A stretch of DNA of 64,000 bases from Bacillus chungangensis (GTDB lineage Bacteria > Bacillota > Bacilli > Bacillales > Bacillaceae_C): positions 1 through 64,000 of the forward strand of contig NZ_JAUSTT010000020.1 in the NCBI RefSeq assembly GCF_030812995.1, read 5' to 3'. Positions within the stretch are counted from its first letter, which is position 1; the number at the start of each line of letters is the position of its first letter. Positions 8,350-17,626 of the stretch are shown piece after piece. The notes below the pieces were generated by a model. The model had not been told where the DNA came from and searched no databases. It saw nothing but the letters and a program-made list of their open reading frames with translations. The position numbers and the translations under genes were made by a program.

Positions 8350-9219
8350 TCACGACAATTGTTCTCTATTAAACAATGATTCTGCATATTGACAATAAGC
8401 GCTGTATAACTTCCTTGTCCACACCCCTTCACAGCCCGGATACTCCTGCCCAGAGATTCGTGAAACAGGAATGATTTCTTGAATGGAATTTGTGAAAAAT
8501 ACTTCCTTTGCATCTTTTAGCACATCAGGCTCATAAAATCCTTCTTCAATCGAAAGCTGATATATGCTTGCCAATCGCAAAATAAATTGTCTCGTGATCC
8601 CATTTAAAATCCCAGTTTCGACTGCTGGTGTATATAGTATGCCATTTTTAATCCAAAACAAATTAGACACAATTCCCTCTGCTAAATACCCTTCCTCTGT
8701 AAGAAAAATGCCTTCCTTCTTAGGATCAGAACCTATTTCCCGTTTCGCAGCAATATTATTTAAATAGTGATGGGACTTTAACCGCATCGTTGTTTCAGGT
8801 GAATTGCGGCGCTGCTTTAAGAACACTGCTTCTTTTGCTACAAAGCGATGTGTTGGCAGCGCTTTTTGAAAAACAATGATCGTCGGCTCTTGATAAGGTT
8901 CTGTTTGTAGACCAATATCGCCGACACCTGCTGATATATTAAAACGTATATAACTGTCTTCCAACTGATTCACTTTGCACAGGTTATCAATGATTGCCAA
9001 TACTTCATCCCGTCTAAATGTATACATGATATTGACATGATGTAAGCTTGATTGAATGCGATCTAAATGATCATCTAACAAAAATGGATGACGATGATAC
9101 GTACGCATCGTTTCAAAGAGCCCAAGCCCGTATAAATAGCCATGGTCATAAGCAGAGATAGTTGCTTCCTCTTGCTTCACTATCTCTCCATTCAAATAAA
9201 TATACACAGCTTGCTTCAC
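8350..9219 (-). CDS. pabC: 4-amino-4-deoxychorismate lyase (class IV PLP enzyme)
   Basis: Converts aminodeoxychorismate to p-aminobenzoate and pyruvate in folate synthesis. The 289-residue protein has the class IV aminotransferase fold: the opening YLNGEIV...SAYDHGYLYGLGLFETMR, the PLP-lysine region TMRLKSHHYLNN (about 141-152), and the TEEGYLAEGIVSNLFW and TPAVETGILNGITR motifs. It is the last gene of pabB-pabA-pabC. The first codon is GTG at 9219. A second GTG four codons on is possible, because the AAAGGA ribosome site is very close to the first. Confidence 0.9.
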   Translation of the reverse strand: MKQAVYIYLNGEIVKQEEATISAYDHGYLYGLGLFETMRTYHRHPFLLDDHLDRIQSSLHHVNIMYTFRRDEVLAIIDNLCKVNQLEDSYIRFNISAGVGDIGLQTEPYQEPTIIVFQKALPTHRFVAKEAVFLKQRRNSPETTMRLKSHHYLNNIAAKREIGSDPKKEGIFLTEEGYLAEGIVSNLFWIKNGILYTPAVETGILNGITRQFILRLASIYQLSIEEGFYEPDVLKDAKEVFFTNSIQEIIPVSRISGQEYPGCEGVWTRKLYSAYCQYAESLFNREQLS

Positions 9220-9259
9220 TTCCTTTCAAGAAATGATGTTAATAGGACTGTTTTTGAAG

Positions 9260-9847
9260 TTAGGTTGTCTGTTTTGCATCACTGCTATAAGCAAGAAAGT
9301 TTTTAAGCAGCTGTTTTCCATGTGTAGTCAAAATTGATTCTGGGTGAAACTGAACCCCTTCAACCGCCAGCTCCCGGTGGCGAATCCCCATGATCTCACC
9401 CTCCTCTGTCCAAGCAGTTATTTCAAGACAGTCAGGCAGCGTCTCTCGCTTTACAATGAGAGAATGATAACGTGCAGCTGTAAATGAGCGCTCTACATCT
9501 TGAAATATGCCGTTTGCATGATGATATATAACAGATGTTTTTCCATGCATCAGCTTAGGTGCACGAATAACCTCGCCGCCAAAAGCTTCGGCAATTGCCT
9601 GATGGCCAAGACAAATACCCAAAATAGGGATCTCTCCAGAAAAATGACGGATCACATTTAAAGAAATGCCTGCTTTCTTTGGCGTCGATGGACCTGGAGA
9701 AATAACCAAATGGGAAGGAGCAAGCTGACCAATCTCCTCTAATGTCAGTTCATCGTTTCGCCTTACAACGATCTCCACTCCTAACTCGCCGAAATAATGG
9801 ACGACATTGTATGTAAAAGAATCATAGTTATCAATGAGCAGAATCAT
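9260..9847 (-). CDS. pabA: Aminodeoxychorismate synthase glutamine amidotransferase subunit
   Basis: A class I glutamine amidotransferase of 195 residues that feeds ammonia to PabB. The nucleophile is Cys79 in GICLGHQA, and the His-Glu pair is in VQFHPESI. In related Bacillus this subunit is often shared with anthranilate synthase (TrpG role), which is an inference here. Its ATG overlaps the end of pabB by 17 bp and has the SD AAGGAA, consistent with translational coupling. Confidence 0.9.
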   Translation of the reverse strand: MILLIDNYDSFTYNVVHYFGELGVEIVVRRNDELTLEEIGQLAPSHLVISPGPSTPKKAGISLNVIRHFSGEIPILGICLGHQAIAEAFGGEVIRAPKLMHGKTSVIYHHANGIFQDVERSFTAARYHSLIVKRETLPDCLEITAWTEEGEIMGIRHRELAVEGVQFHPESILTTHGKQLLKNFLAYSSDAKQTT

Positions 9848-11255
9848 AGATATTTTCCTTCCCTTCCGCTTTTTCTTTTGCCCGCCAAAGCGCTTCGGCC
9901 TTTTTTAACGATTCTCTGTACTCGTTTCGTGGATGGGAATCAATCACAACACCCGCTCCGGCTTGTACATATCCTTTGCCATCTTTAGCAATAAGTGTTC
10001 GAATAACGATATTCAATTGTACATCTTCATTAAAGCCAATCCATCCGATTGAACCAGTGTAAAGACCCCTTTTTACTGGCTCTAACTCCTCAATAATCTC
10101 CATCGTGCGAATTTTCGGCGCCCCAGTAATTGTCCCTCCAGGAAACATTGCTTCAATGAGATCGTAGCTATTTTTGTCAGCTGCTAACTCTCCGCGAACA
10201 TTAGATACAATATGCATAACATGGGAATATTTTTCTATCGCCATTAATTCGTTCACTTCTACACTGCCATATGTACAAACACGCCCTAAATCATTTCGTT
10301 CTAAATCTACAACCATCACATGCTCTGCTCGTTCTTTCTCATTTTCAATTAAATCTTTAGCAAGTGCGGCATCCTCTACCTCATTTTGTCCCCGTGGACG
10401 TGTTCCCGCAATTGGCCTTGTGCTTACTTTTTTGCCTTCTTTTTTCACTAATAATTCTGGTGATCCGCAAACAACTTGAAAAGCTGGTGTATGTATATAA
10501 CCCATATAAGGAGATGGATTAAGCTTTCTTAGCTCTTGATATATTTGCAACGCTGGAACGTGTAAAGACTGTGATTGTCTTACAGACAAGTTCACTTGAT
10601 AAGTGTCGCCGTCAGCAATATAAGCTTGAATTTTCTCCACTGCTTCCATATATTCAGCTTCGGATAAAGAAACTTCCAGCTCGCTGCTATCTGTCTTTGA
10701 TAACAGCTGTTTATCTTCAGGTTTTGCTGGGATACTCCAATCTTTTGCTGCTGCTTCTAATTTTTCTAAAGCTTGCTGTCCTTTTGTAGTATCATCAATA
10801 ATCGATAACTCCAAGGTTTGCTTTTCATGATCGAATATTGCCCATTCATGGAACACGAGAAAGTAGAGAACAGGCAATTCAATATCATCCTGTGCTTTAT
10901 TAGGAAGCGATTCAAGATATTGAGCATAGTCATAGCTAATGTATCCAATTGCTCCACCTTGAAAGCCCGACATATTTTGATCATATGGCATTGAATATCT
11001 TTGCATCCATTTTTCTAGGGCGCGAAGCGGTTTGCCATCTATATATTCGCTGTTGTCTTTCGTCGCAACTTCAATGCCATCTTCACGAGCGGCGACCCTT
11101 GCGAATGGTTTCAAGCCAGCGATACTGTAGCGCCCGCTCCGGCCACTCTCTAATAACACATGATAGGGCTCGTTTGCCGTCAATCTTTGATATTGAGTAA
11201 AAAATTGTTCTCTTGTGAAGGGAAGTTCCTTCTTATATATCTTTTTTTCACTCAT
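9831..11255 (-). CDS. pabB: Aminodeoxychorismate synthase component I
   Basis: A chorismate-utilising enzyme that aminates chorismate with ammonia from PabA. The C-terminal catalytic domain shows the conserved blocks [54 protein letters not shown] and [12 protein letters not shown]. The ATG at 11255 is chosen because GAGGAG lies 8 nt upstream. A GTG three codons earlier (11264) is too close to that site. About 474 residues, normal for the family. The neighbours identify it as PabB rather than TrpE. Confidence 0.9.
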   Translation of the reverse strand: MSEKKIYKKELPFTREQFFTQYQRLTANEPYHVLLESGRSGRYSIAGLKPFARVAAREDGIEVATKDNSEYIDGKPLRALEKWMQRYSMPYDQNMSGFQGGAIGYISYDYAQYLESLPNKAQDDIELPVLYFLVFHEWAIFDHEKQTLELSIIDDTTKGQQALEKLEAAAKDWSIPAKPEDKQLLSKTDSSELEVSLSEAEYMEAVEKIQAYIADGDTYQVNLSVRQSQSLHVPALQIYQELRKLNPSPYMGYIHTPAFQVVCGSPELLVKKEGKKVSTRPIAGTRPRGQNEVEDAALAKDLIENEKERAEHVMVVDLERNDLGRVCTYGSVEVNELMAIEKYSHVMHIVSNVRGELAADKNSYDLIEAMFPGGTITGAPKIRTMEIIEELEPVKRGLYTGSIGWIGFNEDVQLNIVIRTLIAKDGKGYVQAGAGVVIDSHPRNEYRESLKKAEALWRAKEKAEGKENIYDSAH

Positions 11256-11374
11256 GACACTCACTCCTCTTCACCTGTAAAATATGAAGCAATAATCATT
11301 GCAGCATTATCGCTAGCTATCTACAATATACATGAATTATGACAAAGTAACACTGACTATTTTTTTGTTTTTCA

Positions 11375-11403
11375 TTGTAAAAGCTCATTACTTATGCTAA
11401 TGT
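11375..11403 (+). promoter_or_regulatory. Promoter of the hflX leader transcript
   Basis: TTGTAA (11375-11380), 17 bp, then an extended -10 TG-C-TAATGT (11398-11403). The start near 11410 leaves a leader of about 420 nt before hflX. Confidence 0.55.
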
Positions 11404-11435
11404 ATACATAACTTTTACAGAACGGAGGGTTCCGA

Positions 11436-11480
11436 ATGTATTCAGTAAAATTCCGATTTCACGCTTGTGCCGCTAATTAA
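11436..11480 (+). CDS. hflX leader peptide (14 codons)
   Basis: A short ORF MYSVKFRFHACAAN with a strong ribosome site (ACGGAGGG, 6 nt before ATG) lies in the long leader of hflX. It is followed by a 7-bp hairpin (11486-11510 region) and an intrinsic terminator (11564-11600). Stress-induced ribosome-protection genes such as HflXr and ABC-F often use this layout. Stalling on the peptide would then favour an antiterminator. Peptide function is inferred from layout only. Confidence 0.6.
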   Translation: MYSVKFRFHACAAN

Positions 11481-11563
11481 ATAGTGCTCAAAGGCTCTGC
11501 CTGTGGGTAGAGTAATCGGGATTGGTCTGCCTATTTTTAAGGAACCTAACTTTATATTCCTAT

Positions 11564-11600
11564 AAAAAAGAGGGAGCGACGACGAGTCTGCCTCTTTTTT
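11564..11600 (+). terminator. Attenuator terminator in the hflX leader
   Basis: AAAAAAGAGG and CCTCTTTTTT form a 10-bp stem ending in a T-run, well upstream of the hflX start (11829). The 3' arm context GTCTGCCTCTTTTT is echoed at about 11526-11539 (GTCTGCCTATTTTT), so the 5' arm could pair with either. That would allow terminator/antiterminator switching. Confidence 0.65.
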
Positions 11601-11828
11601 GCTGTCTTTAAAAATAGAACATACGATGATGAGAGCAAATCTTCTCGTTCCTTGCGACCCGCAGACAAGGAATGAATGAATGTGCATTTTTTTGCTGTGC
11701 TTTCGCATTGATTCAGCAAGCTTTCATATAATTTTTGCACCTTCTGCTTATCATCCGCTTCCATTACTCTAAATGCAGGCAACTAGCCTGTATTTTTATT
11801 TTAAAATGAAACGGAGGCAGTCGAAAAC

Positions 11829-13094
11829 ATGGAACAAAAGCAAAAAGCAATTGTAGTAGGTATCAACCTTCATCACCAAGAGGACTTTGCGTACCAAATG
11901 GAAGAGCTATGTCATTTAGCAAGTGCTTGTGATGTTGAAGTGGTTGGTGAATTGACGCAGCATTTAAACCGCATCCATTCATCTCACTATATTGGAAAAG
12001 GAAAAGTACAAGAACTATTAGCATTCATTTTAGAAACTGGTGCAAATATGGTCATTTTTAACGATGAGCTTTCACCTTCGCAAATTCGCAATCTTGAAGC
12101 AGACTTATCATGCAAAATCGTTGATCGCACTTTATTAATTTTAGATATTTTTGCTGATCGTGCTAAGACGCGTGAAGCGAAGCTGCAAATCGAAACAGCT
12201 TATTTACATTACATGCTCCCCCGCTTAGTTGGAATGCGTAAATCTTTAGGCCGGCAAAGCGGCGGCGTTGGTACGAAAAACAAGGGTGTTGGTGAAAAAA
12301 AATTAGAGCTTGATCGGCGGAAAATCGAGGAAAGAATAACGGCTTTAAATAAGGAATTAGAAGCACTTGCAGCTCAACGAGAAACACAACGTAAGCAGCG
12401 GCAAAAAAAGGGACTCCCTGTCGTCTCCTTAGTTGGCTATACAAACGCAGGCAAATCAACCATCATGAATACACTGATAGAAATATTTCACCACGATACC
12501 CATAAGCAAGTTTTCGAGAAAGATATGTTATTTGCAACATTAGAAACATCGGTCAGAAACATCACATTGCCAGATAACAAATCATTTTTATTAACAGATA
12601 CTGTTGGTTTCGTGAATAAATTGCCGCATCACCTCGTAAAAGCATTCCGGTCAACGCTCGAAGAAGCGATAAACGCAGATTTGCTCATTCACGTTGTTGA
12701 TTTTTCAAATCCTCAATATAAGCAATTGATGCAGATTACAATAGAAACATTACAAAACATCGGAATCACAGATATGCCAGTCATCTACGTTTTTAATAAA
12801 GCTGATTTAACGGATAAACAAATTCCGTACGTCGAAAATAATGGTGTCTATCTTTCTGCGAAACAGAAAATTGGCATCGATGAATTGATACAAATGATTC
12901 GCAAACACATTTTTACAGACTATAAATACTGTCAAATGCTGATCCCCTACGATCAAGGCAATGTAGTCTCATATTTTAACGAAAACGCCCATGTCCTTTC
13001 TACTAGCTATGAACATAATGGTACAATCCTTGCGTTAGAATGCAAGGCAATAGACGCTGAAAAATATAAGCATTTTATTTTGCATGAACAATAA
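11829..13094 (+). CDS. hflX: HflX-family ribosome-associated GTPase
   Basis: A 421-residue GTPase that binds the 50S subunit and splits stalled 70S ribosomes. The N-terminal HflX domain has GKGKVQELL and NDELSPSQIRNLE. It is followed by a coiled linker with the glycine-rich GRQSGGVGTKNKGVGEKKLE (about 141-160). G motifs are GYTNAGKST (203-211), DTVGF and NKAD. A C-terminal extension with YDQGNVVSYFNENA follows. SD CGGAGG. The leader peptide and terminator upstream suggest induction by translation inhibitors, as described for HflXr-type proteins. A resistance role is therefore plausible but not proven. Confidence 0.9.
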   Translation: MEQKQKAIVVGINLHHQEDFAYQMEELCHLASACDVEVVGELTQHLNRIHSSHYIGKGKVQELLAFILETGANMVIFNDELSPSQIRNLEADLSCKIVDRTLLILDIFADRAKTREAKLQIETAYLHYMLPRLVGMRKSLGRQSGGVGTKNKGVGEKKLELDRRKIEERITALNKELEALAAQRETQRKQRQKKGLPVVSLVGYTNAGKSTIMNTLIEIFHHDTHKQVFEKDMLFATLETSVRNITLPDNKSFLLTDTVGFVNKLPHHLVKAFRSTLEEAINADLLIHVVDFSNPQYKQLMQITIETLQNIGITDMPVIYVFNKADLTDKQIPYVENNGVYLSAKQKIGIDELIQMIRKHIFTDYKYCQMLIPYDQGNVVSYFNENAHVLSTSYEHNGTILALECKAIDAEKYKHFILHEQ

Positions 13095-13434
13095 AGTGAA
13101 ACTTCCATGAGTGGGGGTTTTCTCTCAACCCCCACTCATGAGAAGTAGAACAAAGGCTAAGATCTCAGGCGTCCTCGAAAAAGGAAACCGCTTTTTCTTC
13201 GTGCGATGTATCACTGCCGAAGCTTTCCTTGTCCTGTTGCAACGCCTTTATAACCGACATCCTCGAAAAAGAAAAGCACTTTTTCTTCGTGCGATGTTGA
13301 TTCAAGAAGCTTTCCTTATCCTGTCGGCCCGAAGCAATCGGATATTTGACTTACAGTTATCCCCACCTAGCGCTTCTGATTCCTCCTACTTCCCGAGGTG
13401 GGGGTCTTGACTCGTCAGTTAGAAGTGGGATAAA
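13091..13434 (+). repeat. Dispersed hairpin-ended repeat, copy B (fullest copy, internal duplication)
   Basis: Starts at the hflX stop codon. The 5' hairpin is CATGAGTGGGGG...CCCCCACTCATG, and the 3' hairpin is CCCACCT...CGAGGTGGGG, followed by TTAGAAGTGGGATAAA. An internal block (TCCTCGAAAAAG...TTTTTCTTCGTGCGATGT...GAAGCTTTCCTT) occurs twice, near 13170 and 13260. The hairpins at both ends recall IS200/IS605-derived palindromic elements. No protein-coding content is credible. Confidence 0.8.
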
Positions 13435-13436
13435 AA

Positions 13437-13482
13437 ACGAAGGATGATCCAGCCTATACAATTGGATCATCCTTCGTTTTTG
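13437..13482. terminator. Bidirectional terminator
   Basis: AACGAAGGATGATCCA and TGGATCATCCTTCGTT form a perfect 16-bp stem with T-runs on both strands. It ends the minus-strand hydrolase gene at 13484 and may also end hflX readthrough. Confidence 0.85.
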
Positions 13483-13483
13483 C

Positions 13484-14050
13484 TTATCCAACCTCTTGAA
13501 GTTGAATAGGTATTGAACGTAGTCCCTTCTTTTCTAAATATCCGTTCAGTTCTCCTATATAAATCAATTCAAGTGCGTGAGAAGCTGATAATTGCTGTGG
13601 AGTAACATTTGCTGATGATCGATTGACAAGAGGAGTTCCCATTGTTTCAAAAACAGCTGCTACAAATTGCGAACAAAAATAAGCATTTTTTCTTTTCATT
13701 TTTTTGTTTAAAATAATCGCAATGAGTCCAAGTAGATTATATTTATACTGCGCTTGATTTGCTTTCATCTCTAATATATGTTTATGTATTTTTTCATAAT
13801 CGTTATCACTTACCTTACAGCGGTAAATCGCACATTTCGCTTTTTCAAAAAGCTTTCCTTCCATATTTTCATGTACAAATCCGCCGATAAAAGGGTTGTG
13901 GGGCCTTTTCCTGCCAAAGCTGTAAACCTCTTTTAGTTGCCGATCTAAGGCAATAGAAGCATGATTATAAGGCGCTCTCGTATACAATTTTATGAGTCTT
14001 GTAAAAATTGTTCCTGTATCAGTAAGCAATATATATATTTCTTTTGCCAT
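13484..14050 (-). CDS. YiiX/NlpC-P60-like (permuted papain fold) hydrolase
   Basis: A 188-residue protein from the ATG at 14050, chosen because GAGGTAAAG lies just upstream. A longer reading to 14086 lacks a ribosome site. The APYNHASIAL segment supplies the His and YFCSQFVAAVFE the Cys expected for circularly permuted NlpC/P60 (YiiX/YaeF-like) enzymes. Members act on lipids or amide bonds, and the substrate here is unknown. There is no signal peptide. Followed by a strong terminator. Confidence 0.65.
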   Translation of the reverse strand: MAKEIYILLTDTGTIFTRLIKLYTRAPYNHASIALDRQLKEVYSFGRKRPHNPFIGGFVHENMEGKLFEKAKCAIYRCKVSDNDYEKIHKHILEMKANQAQYKYNLLGLIAIILNKKMKRKNAYFCSQFVAAVFETMGTPLVNRSSANVTPQQLSASHALELIYIGELNGYLEKKGLRSIPIQLQEVG

Positions 14051-14364
14051 TATCTTTACCTCGCAATCTTTTAGATGGCATCTCAAAAATTCAAGAATGA
14101 TTTGAAAATGTATCTTGAGAGAAACGAAGTTTTTCCTTTTTTAAATGGCATGAGCAGATTTGCCTCTTGATAAAAGATAGAAGGATCACTTCGTATATCT
14201 CTATATCACTATTTATAGATTACGGGATTAGCAAACCTTGCAAAACGAACCGAAGCTGTATTTTCCACTCAGACCACAGACTTACTCGTGTCATTCAATT
14301 ACTGTTGACTTTTCAAGCGATCATAAATGAAACATTCGCTCAAAAATTTTTAGAACAAACGTGA

Positions 14365-14370
14365 TATAAT
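14365..14370 (+). promoter_or_regulatory. Extended -10 promoter of the lysophospholipase gene
   Basis: TG-A-TATAAT gives an extended -10 box, with no good -35. It overlaps an ATG at 14369, showing that this ATG is not the translation start. The GTG at 14393 is preferred. Confidence 0.6.
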
Positions 14371-14392
14371 GTCAGTTAGAAGGGGTGATATT

Positions 14393-15355
14393 GTGGAGAC
14401 AAATACGCCGCATAAACAAGATAAAATGGTACGAAAAGATTGTCCATTTCAAGCAGAGGATGGAATGTTCATTGCTGCTTACAAATGGTTTGACCCTTCA
14501 TCGCAGCATATTCGTGGCATTATTCAAATCTCACACGGTATGGCAGAACACATTTTGAGATACGAGGCATTTGCCTACTTCTTAGTCAAAAAAGGATTTA
14601 TTGTCTATGGACATGATCATCGCGGCCACGGAAGAACAGCTGCTAAAGAAGATGACATCGGTTATTTCGCTGATCAAGACGGGTTTGAACAAGTTGTTCG
14701 CGATATGAAAACATTTACTGACAAAATTGCACTAGCACATCCTAACATTCCGATTGTTTTGTTTGGACATAGTATGGGGTCGTTTATCACTAGGCGCTAT
14801 ATTCAATTGTATGGCACTGATATTCATGGCGCTATTATTAGTGGAACAGGCGGCGATCCTGGGATATTAGGGAGACTTGGAAAATCGATTGCAAGAAGAG
14901 AATGCATGAAACGAGGACGCCGGACAAAAAGCCCTTTATTGGATAAGTTATCTTTCGGAAGCTTTAACAAACAATTTAAACCAAATCGAACTCCGTTTGA
15001 TTGGCTAAGCAGAGATGAAAAACAAGTAGATTTATATATAAAGGATGAATATTGTGGAAATATTTTCACAGCAGGTTTCTTTGCAGACCTTTTCGATGGT
15101 TTGCATCTCATCCATTTGCCGCAGGAAATAGCAAAAATACCAAAAGATTTGCCGCTTCTCTTTATTGCTGGCGATCGAGATCCAGTAGGGAAAAATGGAA
15201 AGGCTGTTCTTAAAGTAGTAGAACAATATAAACAAGCCGGCATGCAGCAAGTTTCTGTCATTTTATATGAACAGGCCCGCCATGAATTGCTTCAGGAAAA
15301 AAATCGAGAAGAAGTATTCAAAGATATTGAAGCGTGGCTAAGCAGCATGATTTGA
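14393..15355 (+). CDS. Alpha/beta hydrolase, monoacylglycerol lipase/lysophospholipase type
   Basis: A 320-residue serine hydrolase of the lysophospholipase/MGLL family. Motifs are ISHGMAEHILRYE (oxyanion region), HDHRGHGRT, the nucleophile elbow LFGHSMGSF, the acid in AGDRDPVG and the His in ARHELLQE. The GTG start at 14393 follows AGAAGGGG. The upstream ATG falls in the -10 box. The last codons TTTGA coincide with the TCAA-type right end of an IS605 relic on the opposite strand, so the element may have supplied the stop codon. Confidence 0.85.
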   Translation: METNTPHKQDKMVRKDCPFQAEDGMFIAAYKWFDPSSQHIRGIIQISHGMAEHILRYEAFAYFLVKKGFIVYGHDHRGHGRTAAKEDDIGYFADQDGFEQVVRDMKTFTDKIALAHPNIPIVLFGHSMGSFITRRYIQLYGTDIHGAIISGTGGDPGILGRLGKSIARRECMKRGRRTKSPLLDKLSFGSFNKQFKPNRTPFDWLSRDEKQVDLYIKDEYCGNIFTAGFFADLFDGLHLIHLPQEIAKIPKDLPLLFIAGDRDPVGKNGKAVLKVVEQYKQAGMQQVSVILYEQARHELLQEKNREEVFKDIEAWLSSMI

Positions 15356-15640
15356 CACTCCCACGGCTAAAGCCGCAAGTAGACTAACTTCTGTGGGATT
15401 CTTGCTGCCAGAGAACGAGTGTATTTCTGCTGCGGTGGACGTGCAAGATTACGGTGTGCCATCACCACTCCGCATCCAGTGCATATAGCAGATACGGCAC
15501 TCGTTCTGTTACCAAACAGTTAGCTTATTGCGTGTTCTAAATGTTTTAACGTCTTGTTCTTGACGACACATATCGTTTTACGGATAGCGTGAGTTAAGGC
15601 TATCCAACCTCTTACTATATCTAGTTTTAAATGAACACAA
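15352..15640 (-). mobile_element. Right-end/omega-RNA relic of an IS200/IS605 element
   Basis: Read on the minus strand, a hairpin GGATAGC...GCTATCC and further structured sequence lead to an end hairpin GCGGCTTTAGCCG within CCCACA...TGTGGGAG-type arms. This finishes at TCAA next to the hydrolase gene. IS605 elements of the ISDra2 type end in TCAA, and their right-end region encodes the guide RNA scaffold. No tnpB reading frame remains. Attribution rests on layout and hairpins, not on a database match. Confidence 0.5.
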
Positions 15641-15727
15641 TGGACTTAGGGAAATGAATCAACTATTATTGCTATCTCAAAAAAAGCCCCCGTTAGAACA
15701 ATAACGTTGCACCCTATGTAATCGGTC

Positions 15728-16270
15728 TTATCGACTTGAAATTACCTCGTATATTTTATCGCCAATTTTAGATACCGATAGTGTGCCATCCACAATGATG
15801 TCCGAATTCGGTTTAATTGTTTTTAGCATTTCAAGATAGCCCCGTCTTCCTTGTGAAATGTAGTTTTCCATTTCAATCAAAATACTTTCATTAGAACTAT
15901 TTCTAAAATCTCTTATTACTCGACGTGCCATTGCAATATCCAATGGAGTATCAATAAACACAGTTAAATCAATCAATTTACTTGTTTTAGAGTGTTTATA
16001 AGCAAATGGAAAATCAAGCACAATGTAATCTAAAGGTTCAGAGAGTAATCCTTTTAAATCTCTAATTAACGGAGCCAAGTTCCATTCGTCATAATTAGCT
16101 CCCTTATCAACCCAATCAATCATGTCATTCGGAACATCAAAATCATAGTCATCAAAAAATAGTGTTTTAGAATTATGTAATCTTTCGTTTAAATGTTTTG
16201 CAATTGTTGTTTTTCCTCCACCAGATACTCCAGCAATGGCAATAACAAGTGGTAGCTTTCCTTTATTCAT
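15728..16270 (-). CDS. Uridine-kinase-like P-loop kinase
   Basis: A 180-residue NTPase with the Walker A motif GVSGGGKTT near residue 15, FFDDYDFDVPNDMIDW, and a YIVLDFPFAY strand. This is the layout of the uridine kinase/phosphoribulokinase-like group. The substrate cannot be fixed, because it is shorter than authentic Udk (about 210). SD GGGGGG upstream of ATG. It is monocistronic between the IS relic and the molybdate regulator. Confidence 0.7.
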   Translation of the reverse strand: MNKGKLPLVIAIAGVSGGGKTTIAKHLNERLHNSKTLFFDDYDFDVPNDMIDWVDKGANYDEWNLAPLIRDLKGLLSEPLDYIVLDFPFAYKHSKTSKLIDLTVFIDTPLDIAMARRVIRDFRNSSNESILIEMENYISQGRRGYLEMLKTIKPNSDIIVDGTLSVSKIGDKIYEVISSR

Positions 16271-16429
16271 AACATTCGCCCCCCCCTATTTTCAAATGGT
16301 CTTCTTTTACAAACCTGCTCCGTTCAATAACATAGATTCTTATATTTCTTCTAATTTATATACTTCATCTCACTCTATTACATAAGCTGCCGCATGTATT
16401 TTAAAGGTTTTCCAGACCGTTTATTTGCA

Positions 16430-17356
16430 TCAATGTGCTTCATAAATAATTTTTCCGATGTCTGTTAAATCATAATCTCCCATCCCTCCTAGTTCTTTCT
16501 GAAAAGAGTTAGATTGTAAAATGTCAAGTAAACCTTGCCGGTACTTTTCGTTTCCAGTTTTTTTCAGGATCACAAGATCATAGCTTTCTTTTATTAATGG
16601 AATAAACGAGACATCTACCATTCTCGACGGTTTTTCTATTCCAATTCCAACATCAGCTGTACCCCTAGCTACTGCAGAAGCTACGCTAATATGTGTTTGT
16701 TCTTCATTGTCATAACCATGAATATCCTTTTTGGCTAGATGATGAAGGAGCAGCTGTTCATCTACTAACACCCTTGCACCTGATCCTTTTTCCCGATTGA
16801 CCATTACGACATCATCACGCATTAAATCCTCCCATGATTGAATCTTTTTAGGATTTCCTTTTTTGACATAAAAACCTGCCCACCTTGCTAATAAGTGCAC
16901 GACGAGAAAAGAATGTCCTGATAAAATTCTTTTCACATAAGGAAGATTGTATGATCCTGATTCCCCATCAAATAAATGCATACTGACCAAATCACATTCG
17001 CCGTTATACATATCGATTAAACTATTTAAGCTCCCTGTATATGACCTTAATGTACGGATTCCCAGATGCTGCTGTAAACGATTGGACAATAAATCAAGCG
17101 CGATATCTTGGCCGCTAATCACCAAGCTTTTTCCAGCAGGAGCACTTGCTGCCTCATCTGAGATAACCGACTTTTTCTTCCCGCCGGTCTTTTGTTTCTC
17201 CTTATAGTCCTTGAGGTCGCTTTCATCAATTCTCATTTGTCTGCCTACGCGATAACTATTTAATTCTCCCTTTTTAATTAAATCATAGACTGTCAGCTTA
17301 GAAACTCTTAGCATTGCCGCTATTTCTTCAATCGTATAAGACTGCTCTTGCGCCAT
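16430..17356 (-). CDS. yvgK: Molybdate-responsive regulator: excisionase-type HTH plus periplasmic-binding-like domain (YvgK-like)
   Basis: A 308-residue cytosolic regulator. Residues about 5-55 are a helix-turn-helix of the excisionase/MerR-like type (YTIEEIAAMLRVSKLTVYDLIKKGELN). Residues about 85-300 resemble a ModA-like binding domain (GSGARVLVDEQL, GTADVGIGIE). It is divergent from modA-modB, as yvgK is from yvgLM in B. subtilis. It probably senses molybdate and controls that operon through the inverted repeat at 17559-17606. The ATG at 17356 follows AGAGGTG. A TTG two codons upstream is less likely. Confidence 0.75.
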   Translation of the reverse strand: MAQEQSYTIEEIAAMLRVSKLTVYDLIKKGELNSYRVGRQMRIDESDLKDYKEKQKTGGKKKSVISDEAASAPAGKSLVISGQDIALDLLSNRLQQHLGIRTLRSYTGSLNSLIDMYNGECDLVSMHLFDGESGSYNLPYVKRILSGHSFLVVHLLARWAGFYVKKGNPKKIQSWEDLMRDDVVMVNREKGSGARVLVDEQLLLHHLAKKDIHGYDNEEQTHISVASAVARGTADVGIGIEKPSRMVDVSFIPLIKESYDLVILKKTGNEKYRQGLLDILQSNSFQKELGGMGDYDLTDIGKIIYEAH

Positions 17357-17558
17357 TTCCAATCACCTCTTTCTATGATGCGGCGTCATTAACAAAAGTA
17401 GACCTCGCTCATTGTCTAGCATGTACTTGTGTAAGTTCTTGATATTCTTGCTAGATATATCTTGCAGGGAATCATGCGAGAATCTTCACATTTGGTAAAA
17501 TAAACAAAAATATGTTCGATAAATTGAGATTCTTCTATATACATCTTCTATTTGATTG

Positions 17559-17606
17559 ATTATAATTACTTATAATTAATTATAACCAAATATAAGTAAT
17601 TATAAT
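17559..17606. promoter_or_regulatory. Long inverted repeat between yvgK and modA
   Basis: ATTATAATTACTTATA (17559-17574) and TATAAGTAATTATAAT (17591-17606) are perfect 16-bp inverted arms 16 bp apart. They lie 21 bp before the modA start. This is a likely operator for the divergent YvgK-like regulator, with -10-like sequences embedded. Confidence 0.7.
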
Positions 17607-17626
17607 AAATGATAAGGAGAGTAAAA

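Noticed and set aside
11552-11782. 76-codon minus-strand ORF across the hflX leader
   Set aside because: TTG start without a ribosome site, and it covers the attenuator hairpin; more likely leader sequence than a gene.
13111-13410. 99-codon ORF inside repeat copy B
   Set aside because: Lies wholly within the repeated non-coding element; not kept open in other copies.
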